NCBI GenBank assembly: GCA_943788515.1
Contig: CALSQM010000002.1
Span: 124,001-188,000 of the forward strand
Source of the DNA: an uncultured SAR86 cluster bacterium
GTDB taxonomy: Bacteria > Pseudomonadota > Gammaproteobacteria > Magnimaribacterales > D2472
Length of the DNA: 64,000 nucleotides
Reading direction: 5' to 3'
Within the stretch, counting starts at the first letter, position 1; each line of letters starts with the position of its first letter. The notes under the pieces were generated by a model. The model was not told the origin of the DNA and made no database searches. It saw only the letters and a program-made list of their open reading frames with translations. Made by a program: the position numbers and the translations under genes. Positions 1 to 9,361 of this stretch are shown here, one piece after another.

Positions 1-333
1 GACTTTTTTGATAAAAGCCTCATTAATTATGAAGAAGGTAAAGTGCCACTTCTGCATAGAATGATTCCAGCTGATATAAAGAATTTATACTTTATAGGTC
101 TTTTTCAGCCTTTGGGTTGCATTTGGCCTGGAGCAGAGCTTCAATCTAAATTAGCCGCTCAACATCTCTGCGGCAATTGGACGCCAAAAAAATCATTCAA
201 AGAACTAATAGAAAAAGAACTAGCTAATCCAGATGTAAAACAAATCGACACGCCAAGGCATACAATAACTGTTGACGATCATGCTTTTAGAGCTAGATTA
301 AAGAAAGAAATAAATAGATCTATTCCTGCTTAA
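1..333 (+). CDS. C-terminal fragment of a flavin-containing monooxygenase-like / NAD(P)-binding protein, truncated by window edge
   Basis: Frame 1 stays open to base 1 (DFFDKSLINYEEGKVPLLHRMIPADIKNLYFIGLFQPLGCIWPGAELQSKLAA); resembles FMO C-terminal region. Confidence 0.6.
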   Translation, partial: DFFDKSLINYEEGKVPLLHRMIPADIKNLYFIGLFQPLGCIWPGAELQSKLAAQHLCGNWTPKKSFKELIEKELANPDVKQIDTPRHTITVDDHAFRARLKKEINRSIPA

Positions 334-337
334 AAAA

Positions 338-973
338 ATGGATCAGTGCATTGTTTGTGAAAGCAATCTTATTGAAAGTTTTCAAACGTCAGATAATAAA
401 AAACATTGGAAGTGCCTGCGCTGTTTTGCTAAGTTCCTTGATAAAAAACATTATATAAACTCAGACATAGAAAAAGAAAGATACTTAGAGCACGAGAATA
501 TAATAGAGGATGAGGGCTATAGAAATTTCTTATCAAGACTCTCTACTCCACTTAAAGATAAATTATTGCAAGGCTCCAAGGGGCTTGACTTTGGGTGTGG
601 GCATGGGCCAGCTTTAGCTGATATTTTAATTAAAGATGGGTTTGATGTAGATCTATATGATCCTTTTTTCTTTCCAGATGAGGATGTTTTTTTAAAGCAA
701 TATGACTTTATAACTTGTACAGAAACCGCAGAACATTTTTTTGAACCAGCAAAGGAGTTTAAGATTCTACATAGCCTACTTAAGAAAAATGGCTGGTTGG
801 GAGTAATGACCAATACTCTTACTACAGATGATGCCTTCGATTCTTGGTATTACAGAAGAGACCCAACTCATGTATGTTTTTATTCAGAAGAGACTTTTAA
901 AGTAATCGCGGAACAAAAAAATTGGTTATATGAGCCTATTTCAAAAGACATAGCTTTATTTCAAAAAAAATAA
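338..973 (+). CDS. class I SAM-dependent methyltransferase with N-terminal CxxC..CxxC zinc-ribbon-like segment
   Basis: LDFGCGHGPAL SAM-binding motif; N-terminal CIVC/CLRC. Confidence 0.75.
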   Translation: MDQCIVCESNLIESFQTSDNKKHWKCLRCFAKFLDKKHYINSDIEKERYLEHENIIEDEGYRNFLSRLSTPLKDKLLQGSKGLDFGCGHGPALADILIKDGFDVDLYDPFFFPDEDVFLKQYDFITCTETAEHFFEPAKEFKILHSLLKKNGWLGVMTNTLTTDDAFDSWYYRRDPTHVCFYSEETFKVIAEQKNWLYEPISKDIALFQKK

Positions 974-1008
974 TTTCTTTGGTCATTTCATTTATGGTAA
1001 CTTAAGTC

Positions 1009-2217
1009 ATGAATAAAATTTTATTACTTCTTTTATTAACAGCCATAACCATAGTTGGTTTTATTTATGGTCCCAAGGCTGTTCGACTTTACAATTTGGC
1101 AAATCTTTATGATGAAGAATCCATAGCCAGTAATTTTATTAATATCGATAAACTTTTTACAGTATCTGAGCCTATCCCATCATCAGAAAAACCCCATATA
1201 TTTAATAAAAAACCCTACAAACTTCCAGAAACTTATTTTTTTGAAGGAGAAGAAAGAAATTTCCAAGAGGATCTAGATCATTTTAAAACTGATGGACTTA
1301 TTGTTTTGCATAATGGAGACATGCTTTATGAGAATTACTGGAACGGTAACTCGGCTAGCTCAAAACATATAGCTTTCTCTGTTTCAAAGTCTTTTTTATC
1401 AGCACTCATTGGAATAGCAGTAGGCGATGGTTTAATAGACAGCATCGAAGATCCGGTAACCAAGTACATACCAGACTTTAATGGAACGGGTTATGAAGGA
1501 GTGCGCATTAAAGATATTCTTCAAATGTCATCAGGCGTTAAATTCAATGAAGATTATGCTGACCCAAAATCAGATATAAATATATTTGGTAGAGCTGTAG
1601 CTAGAGGCTCGTCTTTTAGAGATTTTTCAAAAACTTTAGAAAGAGAAAAAACTCCAGGAACTTACCATCACTATGTCAGCATCGATACTCAGGTTCTTGG
1701 CTTCTTGCTTGCAGAAGTAACAGGGGTATCCGTTCAAGATTATTTATATGAAAAGATATGGAACAAAATTGGAATGGAGCAGGGCGCCTATTACATAACA
1801 GACAACCTTGGAGTTGAAATGGCTTTAGGCGGATTAAATGCAACCCTAAGAGATTATGCTAAATTTGGTCAGCTATACCTCAATGATGGAAACTGGATGG
1901 GTGAACAGGTTGTACCAGCAGAGTGGGTAAAAGCCTCATACAATACAGATGGCCCTCATTTAAAACCAGGAGAGCATGATATGTCTTCTAGTCCATGGGG
2001 ATATGGTCTTCAATGGTGGGTCCCAGGTTTTCCAGATACAGATTACACAGCATCAGGTGTGTATAACCAATACATTTACATAGACCCACTCACAAATGTC
2101 GTGGTAGCCAAAACCTCATCTAATCATAGATATACAGCAGAAAAAGAATACTCAAAAGCTGCAAATGTAGCTATGTTTAGGGCAATAGCAAAAAGTATTC
2201 AAAGCTCAGAAAATTAA
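1009..2217 (+). CDS. serine hydrolase, beta-lactamase / penicillin-binding protein-like family
   Basis: SVSKSF (SxxK) motif and YHHYVSIDTQVLGFLL region typical of class C beta-lactamase-related hydrolases; N-terminal TM/signal. Confidence 0.8.
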   Translation: MNKILLLLLLTAITIVGFIYGPKAVRLYNLANLYDEESIASNFINIDKLFTVSEPIPSSEKPHIFNKKPYKLPETYFFEGEERNFQEDLDHFKTDGLIVLHNGDMLYENYWNGNSASSKHIAFSVSKSFLSALIGIAVGDGLIDSIEDPVTKYIPDFNGTGYEGVRIKDILQMSSGVKFNEDYADPKSDINIFGRAVARGSSFRDFSKTLEREKTPGTYHHYVSIDTQVLGFLLAEVTGVSVQDYLYEKIWNKIGMEQGAYYITDNLGVEMALGGLNATLRDYAKFGQLYLNDGNWMGEQVVPAEWVKASYNTDGPHLKPGEHDMSSSPWGYGLQWWVPGFPDTDYTASGVYNQYIYIDPLTNVVVAKTSSNHRYTAEKEYSKAANVAMFRAIAKSIQSSEN

Positions 2218-2233
2218 AGGAGGCTCATCCATT

Positions 2234-3076
2234 TTGAAATTATTTTTATCTCAAAATATTAAACAATTTTTTTTCTATAAAGCAATTGGACTGTCTTTAA
2301 TATTAATTAGTTTCTCTTCTCTCTCTAGTGCCAAACTCGATATAAATAGCCCTGTAGATGGAAAAGTTACCTCTTTAATGTTTGTTGGAAACAGTTTTTT
2401 TTATTACAACAATAGCCTGCATAATCATCTCGGTAATCTTATCAAGAACGATCCAAATGTAACTTCTATGAAAAGGAGGTCGATAACAATAAATGGGTCT
2501 GATCTTCCATGGCATGATATCGAAAGCTATCTTTCAAATGACCAAATTGGCAGCTTTAGAATTGATACAAAAAACAACAATAAGTATGTCCCAAGTTCTA
2601 ATACTAAGATCGATGCTGTTATATTTATGGGGTGTAGTCTTTGCCCAATACACCCCGACACAAAAGATACCTTTCAAGTTTATGTAAAGAGTTACTCGGA
2701 AATTATTAGAGAGAAGAATGCAGAGCCAATGCTTTTTATGTCATGGCCTTATAAAAATAAACCTGAAATGATTGACTCTCTTAGAAATGTTTTTATTGAT
2801 ACCGCTAATAAAAATAACTTATTACTAATTCCAGCTGGCGAGGCTTTTCATCGCTTCAATCTAAACCACCCGGAAATAGATTTATATACTAAAGACCTCA
2901 GACATCCTTCTAAAGAGGGAACTTATCTGGCAGCAGCTGTAGTATTTGCAACTCTTTACGGGAAAGCGACCGCAGGTAATTCCGGCATTATGAATTTAGA
3001 TCCAGAAGTGGCACTTAAAATACAAAGGTCTGTAGATGAAACAGTCTCAGATTTTATGGGCGTCACCCTAAGGTAA
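2234..3076 (+). CDS. SGNH/GDSL-like secreted hydrolase (DUF4886-like), TTG start
   Basis: MFVGNSFFYYNNSLHNHL block and C-terminal DLRHPSKEGTYLAA (D..H); signal peptide. Confidence 0.55.
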   Translation: MKLFLSQNIKQFFFYKAIGLSLILISFSSLSSAKLDINSPVDGKVTSLMFVGNSFFYYNNSLHNHLGNLIKNDPNVTSMKRRSITINGSDLPWHDIESYLSNDQIGSFRIDTKNNNKYVPSSNTKIDAVIFMGCSLCPIHPDTKDTFQVYVKSYSEIIREKNAEPMLFMSWPYKNKPEMIDSLRNVFIDTANKNNLLLIPAGEAFHRFNLNHPEIDLYTKDLRHPSKEGTYLAAAVVFATLYGKATAGNSGIMNLDPEVALKIQRSVDETVSDFMGVTLR

Positions 3077-3145
3077 CTTATATTTACTTCAGATCACTCT
3101 TATATATATAATTCATAGACATCAAAATATTCAAGGGGGAGTATT

Positions 3146-3763
3146 ATGAAAAAATTACTAACATTAGTAGCTATGTTTACAGCAGCAAATATGTCAGCAG
3201 GACATCATGAGAAGGGTGAGCATTCTCATCACAATATGGGCAATTCAAAAGAATGGGAAATTAAAGCCTATACTTCTGCAGCTCCGAGTTTTATTGGAGA
3301 TCATGCAACTGTCATTAGTTCGTCTGGCAAGGTTTTAAGAGAGGGAACAAATGGCTGGAGATGTGAGCCTTTTATGCCGGTACCTAAGGGAGGTTTCAAG
3401 ACGGCGCATGGAGCCGCAGCAGCATGCTCAGATAAAAATGCAGTAGCTTGGGCTAATGCATATAAATCAAATACAAATCCTGAACTTGAATCAGATGGAT
3501 GGATCTGGATGTTACATGGAGATCTTGGAGTAGACAACTTTAAGCCTTATACCGACGGTCAAAAGGATGCTGGGCATAAACATTTTATTGAGTCCGGTGC
3601 GCACCTTATGTTGATGCCAAAAGACCCTTCATCTATGGATAATCAATCAACAGACTATACAACCGGCGGACCTTATGTAATGTTCAAAGGAACACCATAT
3701 GTTCACATGATGATACCTTTAGATGGTTATTATGATTATCAGCCAGAAGCTGCACCCAAATAG
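3146..3763 (+). CDS. secreted protein of unknown function with His-rich N-terminus
   Basis: Signal peptide followed by GHHEKGEHSHHNMG; intact ORF with upstream AAGGGGGAG. Confidence 0.6.
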   Translation: MKKLLTLVAMFTAANMSAGHHEKGEHSHHNMGNSKEWEIKAYTSAAPSFIGDHATVISSSGKVLREGTNGWRCEPFMPVPKGGFKTAHGAAAACSDKNAVAWANAYKSNTNPELESDGWIWMLHGDLGVDNFKPYTDGQKDAGHKHFIESGAHLMLMPKDPSSMDNQSTDYTTGGPYVMFKGTPYVHMMIPLDGYYDYQPEAAPK

Positions 3764-3771
3764 GCTAGAAC

Positions 3772-4077
3772 ATGGAAAGATATACAAGTTTTAAAGACTT
3801 TTACCCTTATTACCTAAGTGAGCATGATAATAAATACACAAAGCTTCTGCATTTTATAGGTACAACTATAGCCATATATCTATATATTAGATTTTTTATT
3901 ACTTTTAATTTTATGTTTTTGTTATATTCGCTTTTAGTTGGTTATGGCTTTGCTTGGACTGGTCATTTCTTTGTTGAAAAGAATAAGCCAGCAACTTTTA
4001 AGTACCCTTTATGGAGCTTTATTGGCGATCATAAAATGTATTTAGAGATTCTTCAGGGCAAACATAAAATTATTTAA
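3772..4077 (+). CDS. Mpo1-like / DUF962 membrane protein
   Basis: SEHDNKYTKLLHFIGT and GHFFVEKNKPATFKYPLWSFIGDHKMY motifs. Confidence 0.8.
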   Translation: MERYTSFKDFYPYYLSEHDNKYTKLLHFIGTTIAIYLYIRFFITFNFMFLLYSLLVGYGFAWTGHFFVEKNKPATFKYPLWSFIGDHKMYLEILQGKHKII

Positions 4078-4082
4078 GACTT

Positions 4083-4901
4083 ATGGAAACTTATCAAATA
4101 ATAATTTTGGCATTATTCTTTGGCCTCGTGGCTTTAGAGATCATATTTACAAATTTTTTTAAAAAGAATAACCAACGCACCAAGGATGGAGTGGTTGAGT
4201 TATTTGGTTTCTTCCAATTGAATTTCTTAGCACTTCCACTGGTGTTTGGCTTTGGGTATGGCCTGGCCGAGACCTTGTTTCCTGCCAGTCAAGGTGTGAT
4301 TTCTAATTGGGGATTTTTTGCTATATTTGGGCTGCTATTAATTTTTGATGATTTAACTCAATACTGGTGGCATAGAACTTGTCATAGCATCCCTATTCTA
4401 TATAACCTGCATAGAGCTCATCATGATCCTGAATATCTTTCTATTAGAGTGGTGTACAGAAATGCTCTTTTGTATTACTTACTAATGCCAGGTTTGTGGT
4501 TCGCGGGCGCGCTTTTTTTTATGGGATCGGGCTGGGTATATGCTGTTTACATCGTAATAAAACAGGCTGTAATCTATGGAGCACATACCGATTTAAGATG
4601 GGATAAAAAACTTTATGAAATAAAATGGATGAGTCCTATTATGTGGGTCTTAGAAAGAACAATATCAACCCCATCGACTCATTGGATGCATCATGGCAAA
4701 CATTTAAGTGATGAGAACACCCACTATAAAGGAAATTATGGGAACCTCTTGTTTCTTTGGGATATTATATTTGGTACTGCAAGAATAACGAGAAAGTACC
4801 CTAAAGAGGTTGGTGTAGAAAATTTATCTGAAGTCTCTGCGCTAACTCAATTATTCTGGCCAATATTTAGGTCTCCCGAACCGCAAAAAAAATCAAAATA
4901 A
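4083..4901 (+). CDS. sterol desaturase / fatty acid hydroxylase superfamily protein
   Basis: His-box pattern WWHRTCHSIPILYNLHRAHHDPE ... HWMHHGKH; multiple TM segments. Confidence 0.85.
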   Translation: METYQIIILALFFGLVALEIIFTNFFKKNNQRTKDGVVELFGFFQLNFLALPLVFGFGYGLAETLFPASQGVISNWGFFAIFGLLLIFDDLTQYWWHRTCHSIPILYNLHRAHHDPEYLSIRVVYRNALLYYLLMPGLWFAGALFFMGSGWVYAVYIVIKQAVIYGAHTDLRWDKKLYEIKWMSPIMWVLERTISTPSTHWMHHGKHLSDENTHYKGNYGNLLFLWDIIFGTARITRKYPKEVGVENLSEVSALTQLFWPIFRSPEPQKKSK

Positions 4902-4902
4902 T

Positions 4903-5688
4903 TTGAGCAAGGAACAGGATCTATCATTTTGGAATAACCCGCCATGGGGTGATGGAAAGCAAAAATATAAGCTTGGATTAAATCCAATACCTCTGGAAGA
5001 ATGGCTTAATCGAGAAATTGGCCCTGAGCTTTTAGGTCATAAGAAACAACTATTAGACAATAATTACCATGATGTTGTTGCAGTTACTCCTTCATCTCTA
5101 GAGGCGCAGACTATTCTTAATGAACACTTCAAAGTCGATAAAAACAATTATCCCGATCTAATTGCTGATATGAGTTTGCTTATTCAAGATGATCTTTGCC
5201 TAATTAGGTCTAATGGTGAGCAAGAACTTTTGGCTGCCAGTGTTTGCTCGCCTAGTTACTGGAATGTTCAATCCAAGATAGGCAAGCCACTGACAGAAAT
5301 TCATGAACCCGTTACAACCCTTAACGAGAAAATTGGTGACAGAATTTCAACTTTTATAAGACGGGCTCCTGTTATGAGGCCCTTTGCAAGACAAAACTGG
5401 TTAATTCATGGAGATACAAATAGGTTTTATTTAAAAGAAGAACAACTCCCTAAAACAGATCCGGCAGAATGGTTTATTAGATCTGAAAAAGAAACTCTTT
5501 GTCGATTTGATGAGGAGTACTCACTTTTTACTATCAATGTTTTGTTTCAACCTCTTCATTTGGTGCATAAGTACCCTCAACAGAAACAAAACTTAATGGA
5601 TAGCTTAGGTAGTTTTGATGATGCAGAGGCTGAATATTTTGGCGGAATAAAAAAGGTACAGCTTTTACTCGATTACCTATCAAGCTAA
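4903..5688 (+). CDS. DUF3445 / heme-dependent oxidative N-demethylase-like protein (TTG start)
   Basis: Overall sequence pattern (MGLNPIPLEEW-like N-term, CSPSYWNVQSKIGKPLTEIHEPV, RQNWLIH, RSEKETLCR). Confidence 0.7.
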   Translation: MSKEQDLSFWNNPPWGDGKQKYKLGLNPIPLEEWLNREIGPELLGHKKQLLDNNYHDVVAVTPSSLEAQTILNEHFKVDKNNYPDLIADMSLLIQDDLCLIRSNGEQELLAASVCSPSYWNVQSKIGKPLTEIHEPVTTLNEKIGDRISTFIRRAPVMRPFARQNWLIHGDTNRFYLKEEQLPKTDPAEWFIRSEKETLCRFDEEYSLFTINVLFQPLHLVHKYPQQKQNLMDSLGSFDDAEAEYFGGIKKVQLLLDYLSS

Positions 5689-5726
5689 ATAGAGTAAAAT
5701 AAAGAATCATAAATTAGGGGATAAAT

Positions 5727-6230
5727 ATGTTTGGTGGAATTTCTTATATTGGTTGGCTTCATACTATTCTTGGAATTGCAGCTATTGTGATCGGTCTTTA
5801 TTTATTAATAAAAGATAGATTTATTTTTATGAATACCAATCTTGCTAGGTTTTATCTATTAAGCACGGTAATAACATGCGCATCATCATTTCTTCTATAT
5901 GGAGCAACAGGCTCGTTTAATACCGCTCACTGGCTTTCAGTTATAACTATTTTGGCTGTCTTATTTGCATTGGGTTTAGAAAGATTTAATATTTTTGGAT
6001 TCTTAAATGTGTACTTAAAACAACTTGCGCTTACAGGAACTGTTTTCTTTAGTATGCTTCCTACCACTGCAGAGGTTCTCCAAAGACTCCCACCAAGAGA
6101 TCCATTTGTTGATTCTATTGAAGATCCTTTAGTTCAAAGTTTTTATATGGCCTATGTTGTTATTTTTGGGCTATTTGGAGTCTACCAAGTTATTAAGATA
6201 TATCGGGGGAATAATATATATGGAATTTAA
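5727..6230 (+). CDS. integral membrane protein of unknown function
   Basis: Multiple hydrophobic segments, upstream AGGGGATAAAT. Confidence 0.6.
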   Translation: MFGGISYIGWLHTILGIAAIVIGLYLLIKDRFIFMNTNLARFYLLSTVITCASSFLLYGATGSFNTAHWLSVITILAVLFALGLERFNIFGFLNVYLKQLALTGTVFFSMLPTTAEVLQRLPPRDPFVDSIEDPLVQSFYMAYVVIFGLFGVYQVIKIYRGNNIYGI

Positions 6231-7593
6231 TAATCATGATGAGTTAGTTGCGGCTTCAAAGAATGCTGCTAAAAAATGGAGACTAGTTCCAGCACCCCAA
6301 AGGGGTGAGGTTGTTAGGCAATTTGGAAATGAATTAAGAATTCAAAAAGCTGCTCTTGCAAAAGTCATTACTGCAGAGTCAAAAAAAATTGTTACTGAGG
6401 CTGAGGGAGAGGTGCAAGAAGCAATTGATATGTGCGACTTTGCCACAGGGCTTAGTAGGCAGCTATATGGTCTTACTATGCCAAGCGAAAGACCAGATCA
6501 TAGGCTTCAAGAATTGTGGCAGCCTATTGGTGTAGTTGGATGTATCACAGCCTTTAACTTTCCTATGGCAGTATTTGCATGGAATTTTTGTTTAGCTTCT
6601 GTTTGTGGGAATAGTATTATTTGGAAACCCAGCCCGCATTCAAACGGTTGTGCAGATGCTCTTAAAAATGCTTGGGATAAAGTTGCTGGCGAGCATAAAG
6701 ATCTCGTTCTAGTTTTAAAGGGCGGAAATGAAGAAGCCGTTGCTCTTTGCAAAGATAGCAATATACCTCTTATATCTGCAACAGGCAGCACTCAAATGGG
6801 TAAAGAGCTCGCGCCCATAGTTTCAGCAAGGCTAGGCAGAACTTTACTAGAGCTTGGTGGAAATAATGCAGCAATAATCTGTCCTACTGCAGACTTAGAT
6901 CTAACAGTGAAAGGTGTGACTTTTTCAGCTTGTGGTACGACTGGTCAAAGATGTACAACATTAAGAAGGGCTTTTGTTCATGAAGATATCTATGAGGAAT
7001 TCATGCAAAAGCTACACGCATACTATGCCACTCTTAAAATTGGAGACCCTTCAGATAAGTCATCACAGCTAGGTCCATTGATTTCAAAAAGTAGTTACGA
7101 GGATATGCAAAAAGTTTTAGAGTCTCTTGGTGATAAAGATGTGAAAGTTCATGGCGGACAAAGGCTAGATGTTGGAGACCCTCAAGAATTTTATGTAATG
7201 CCTGCAATAGTTGAAGTTTTAAAGGTAGAAGATGAAATGTTAAATGAAACTTTTGCACCTATTCTTTATGTAAAGAAATTTACAGAACTTAACAACGCTA
7301 TTCAAATGCAGAACAATGTTAAGCAAGGCCTCAGTAGTTCAATTTTTACAAATGATATGAGAGAGTCAGAATTATTTTTAAGCTCCGAAGGAAGTGACTG
7401 TGGAATAGCTAATGTGAATATTGGAACAAGTGGCGCAGAAATAGGTGGGGCTTTTGGTGGAGAAAAGGATACGGGTGGCGGCAGAGAATCTGGCTCGGAT
7501 GCCTGGAAAACTTATATGAGAAGAGTAACCGCAACAGTTAATTATGGAAAAGAACTTCCTTTAGCTCAGGGGGTTGAATTTGATGAAAGCTAA
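6220..7593 (+). CDS. amaB: aldehyde dehydrogenase, ALDH7 / alpha-aminoadipate semialdehyde dehydrogenase-like
   Basis: ALDH signature LELGGNNAAI, catalytic GQRCTT, ALDH7-like C-term GGAFGGEKDTGGGRESGSDAWKTYMRRVTATVNYGKELPLAQGVEF; ATG at 6220 preferred over track start 6154. Confidence 0.8.
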   Translation: MEFNNHDELVAASKNAAKKWRLVPAPQRGEVVRQFGNELRIQKAALAKVITAESKKIVTEAEGEVQEAIDMCDFATGLSRQLYGLTMPSERPDHRLQELWQPIGVVGCITAFNFPMAVFAWNFCLASVCGNSIIWKPSPHSNGCADALKNAWDKVAGEHKDLVLVLKGGNEEAVALCKDSNIPLISATGSTQMGKELAPIVSARLGRTLLELGGNNAAIICPTADLDLTVKGVTFSACGTTGQRCTTLRRAFVHEDIYEEFMQKLHAYYATLKIGDPSDKSSQLGPLISKSSYEDMQKVLESLGDKDVKVHGGQRLDVGDPQEFYVMPAIVEVLKVEDEMLNETFAPILYVKKFTELNNAIQMQNNVKQGLSSSIFTNDMRESELFLSSEGSDCGIANVNIGTSGAEIGGAFGGEKDTGGGRESGSDAWKTYMRRVTATVNYGKELPLAQGVEFDES

Positions 7594-8590
7594 AATAGCA
7601 ATTATTGGGAAAGGCAATATTGGCTGGGCAATAAAGCAGCTCCTTAAGGATGATTATGAAATTAAGCATGGTGATATCACTGAGGGGCTTGATGCTCGTG
7701 ATATAGAACAAGTTAGAGTATTTTTAAAAGGAATGGATGCTGTAATTTCAGCTGGACCATTTGCGATAAATAAAAATATAGGAACCATTGCTGCAGAAAT
7801 GGGTATTGGGTATTTTGATTTAACCGAAGATGTTGAGACAACAGAATTCATAAGAAGCATCAATACAGCAAGCGTCATGATGCCTCAGTGCGGCCTTGCT
7901 CCTGGTGCAATTAATATTTGTGCCGCTGGAATGATGAGCCAATTTGATAAAGTGAATGAAGTAATGATGAGAGTAGGTGCATTGCCTAGATTCACTAACA
8001 ACGAAATGAGTTATTACCTAAGCTGGTCTACAAACGGGCTGATTAACGAATACTGTAATGAAGCGGACGCAATTTATGAGGGCAAATCTATCAAAGTTAT
8101 GCCTTTAGAAGGGGCAGAGAAATTAACAATAGAAGGTGAGGCCTATGAGGCATTTAATACAAGTGGTGGCTGCGCAACTATGTGTGAAACCTATGAGCAT
8201 AAGGTAGACAATTTGTCCTATAAAACCATTAGATACCCTGGGCATCTAAATCACATGAAGTTCTTATTTAATGACCTCCATCTAAAGAAGAATAAAGATA
8301 TTTTAGAAAAGCTTTTTGATAAAGAGGTCCCAAGAACGACGAATGATGTAATCGTATTTTTTGTAAAAGTGATTGGCGAAATAGATGGTATTCTCCAAGA
8401 AAAAACGTATTTAAAGAAAATATATGGTGACGATAAATTTAGTGCAATTCAAAGAACTACAGCATCAGGAGTTTGCAGTGTGTTGGAGATGTATATTAAC
8501 GGCAAAATAAAAGAAAAAGGGTTTATAAAACAAGAATCAATATCTTGGGATGACTTTGTAGACAATAAATTTGGAAGTGTTTATACCTAA
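7583..8590 (+). CDS. saccharopine dehydrogenase / lysine 6-dehydrogenase family oxidoreductase
   Basis: N-term Rossmann AIIGKGNIGWAIKQLL; CGLAPGAINICAAGM motif; overlaps ALDH7 gene. Confidence 0.75.
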   Translation: MKAKIAIIGKGNIGWAIKQLLKDDYEIKHGDITEGLDARDIEQVRVFLKGMDAVISAGPFAINKNIGTIAAEMGIGYFDLTEDVETTEFIRSINTASVMMPQCGLAPGAINICAAGMMSQFDKVNEVMMRVGALPRFTNNEMSYYLSWSTNGLINEYCNEADAIYEGKSIKVMPLEGAEKLTIEGEAYEAFNTSGGCATMCETYEHKVDNLSYKTIRYPGHLNHMKFLFNDLHLKKNKDILEKLFDKEVPRTTNDVIVFFVKVIGEIDGILQEKTYLKKIYGDDKFSAIQRTTASGVCSVLEMYINGKIKEKGFIKQESISWDDFVDNKFGSVYT

Positions 8591-8785
8591 TTAATCTTTG
8601 TATATAAAGATCTCGTCAAGCGAGACCTTGAAGAAGCGTGTTAGCTTCATCGCAAGTGTTAAAGATGGATCAAACTTTCCATTCTCAATCGAGTTTATGG
8701 TTTGCCTGCTAACAGAAAGAGCCTCTGCCAGGGCGCTTTGGCTGACCTTGCCCTGCATTCGCAATTCTTTTAATTTATTCTCCAT
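8591..8785 (-). CDS. XRE-family HTH transcriptional regulator
   Basis: SQSALAEALSVSRQTINSIENGKFDPSLTLAMKLTRFFKVSLDEIF. Confidence 0.9.
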   Translation of the reverse strand: MENKLKELRMQGKVSQSALAEALSVSRQTINSIENGKFDPSLTLAMKLTRFFKVSLDEIFIYKD

Positions 8786-9239
8786 CGCTCAAATATTTTT
8801 TATCAAACAAATAGCCGCCAACAACTGTTCCAATTGCAAATGCTACAAAATAGCCATAAAACCCAATTGTTAAATCAATGTAAGGATCTATTATTGAAAA
8901 GAACATTCCAACAGATATAAAGCCTGCTCCACCAGAGGCCATAGTAGTTAAATAATATCTATGCATTAACTCATCCTGAGTTTTCAAGAATTTTCTTGAA
9001 TAAATCACCGCTAGAACCCAGCAAATAATAATCAAAGCCCTTATAACTCCAAATGAAATAGAAGTATCTGTATCTATAAATACAGGAGGACCAAAAATTC
9101 CATCTACAGTATTTAGATGCAAGCCCCAAAACAGCGCTCCTAATATAAACATTCCTGCCGAGATAAGATAATTTTTTTTATCTTCTTTATTCAGAGAGCC
9201 AATTTTGATCCATGAGCCTTTGTTTATAATCTTTGCCAT
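8775..9239 (-). CDS. membrane protein co-encoded with XRE regulator
   Basis: Four hydrophobic segments; overlaps downstream regulator by 11 bp. Confidence 0.65.
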   Translation of the reverse strand: MAKIINKGSWIKIGSLNKEDKKNYLISAGMFILGALFWGLHLNTVDGIFGPPVFIDTDTSISFGVIRALIIICWVLAVIYSRKFLKTQDELMHRYYLTTMASGGAGFISVGMFFSIIDPYIDLTIGFYGYFVAFAIGTVVGGYLFDKKYLSDGE

Positions 9240-9288
9240 ACTTATTTTTTTTATTTAACTAATTTAATATATTACTAACCTATTTACT

Positions 9289-9306
9289 TGTCAAGTATAC
9301 TTGACA
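9289..9306. promoter_or_regulatory. perfect 18-bp palindrome TGTCAAGTATACTTGACA, candidate operator of the XRE regulator
   Basis: Exact self-reverse-complement read directly; 50 bp upstream of the regulator operon and 56 bp upstream of the divergent lipoprotein gene. Confidence 0.7.
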
Positions 9307-9361
9307 CATAAAAATACAATTGGTTGATGAAAATAACTAAAATTAGTGTAATAATCACTTT

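Noticed and set aside
8598-8873. 91-aa plus-strand ORF opposite the XRE regulator
   Set aside because: Opposite strand encodes a clear HTH protein; no independent support.
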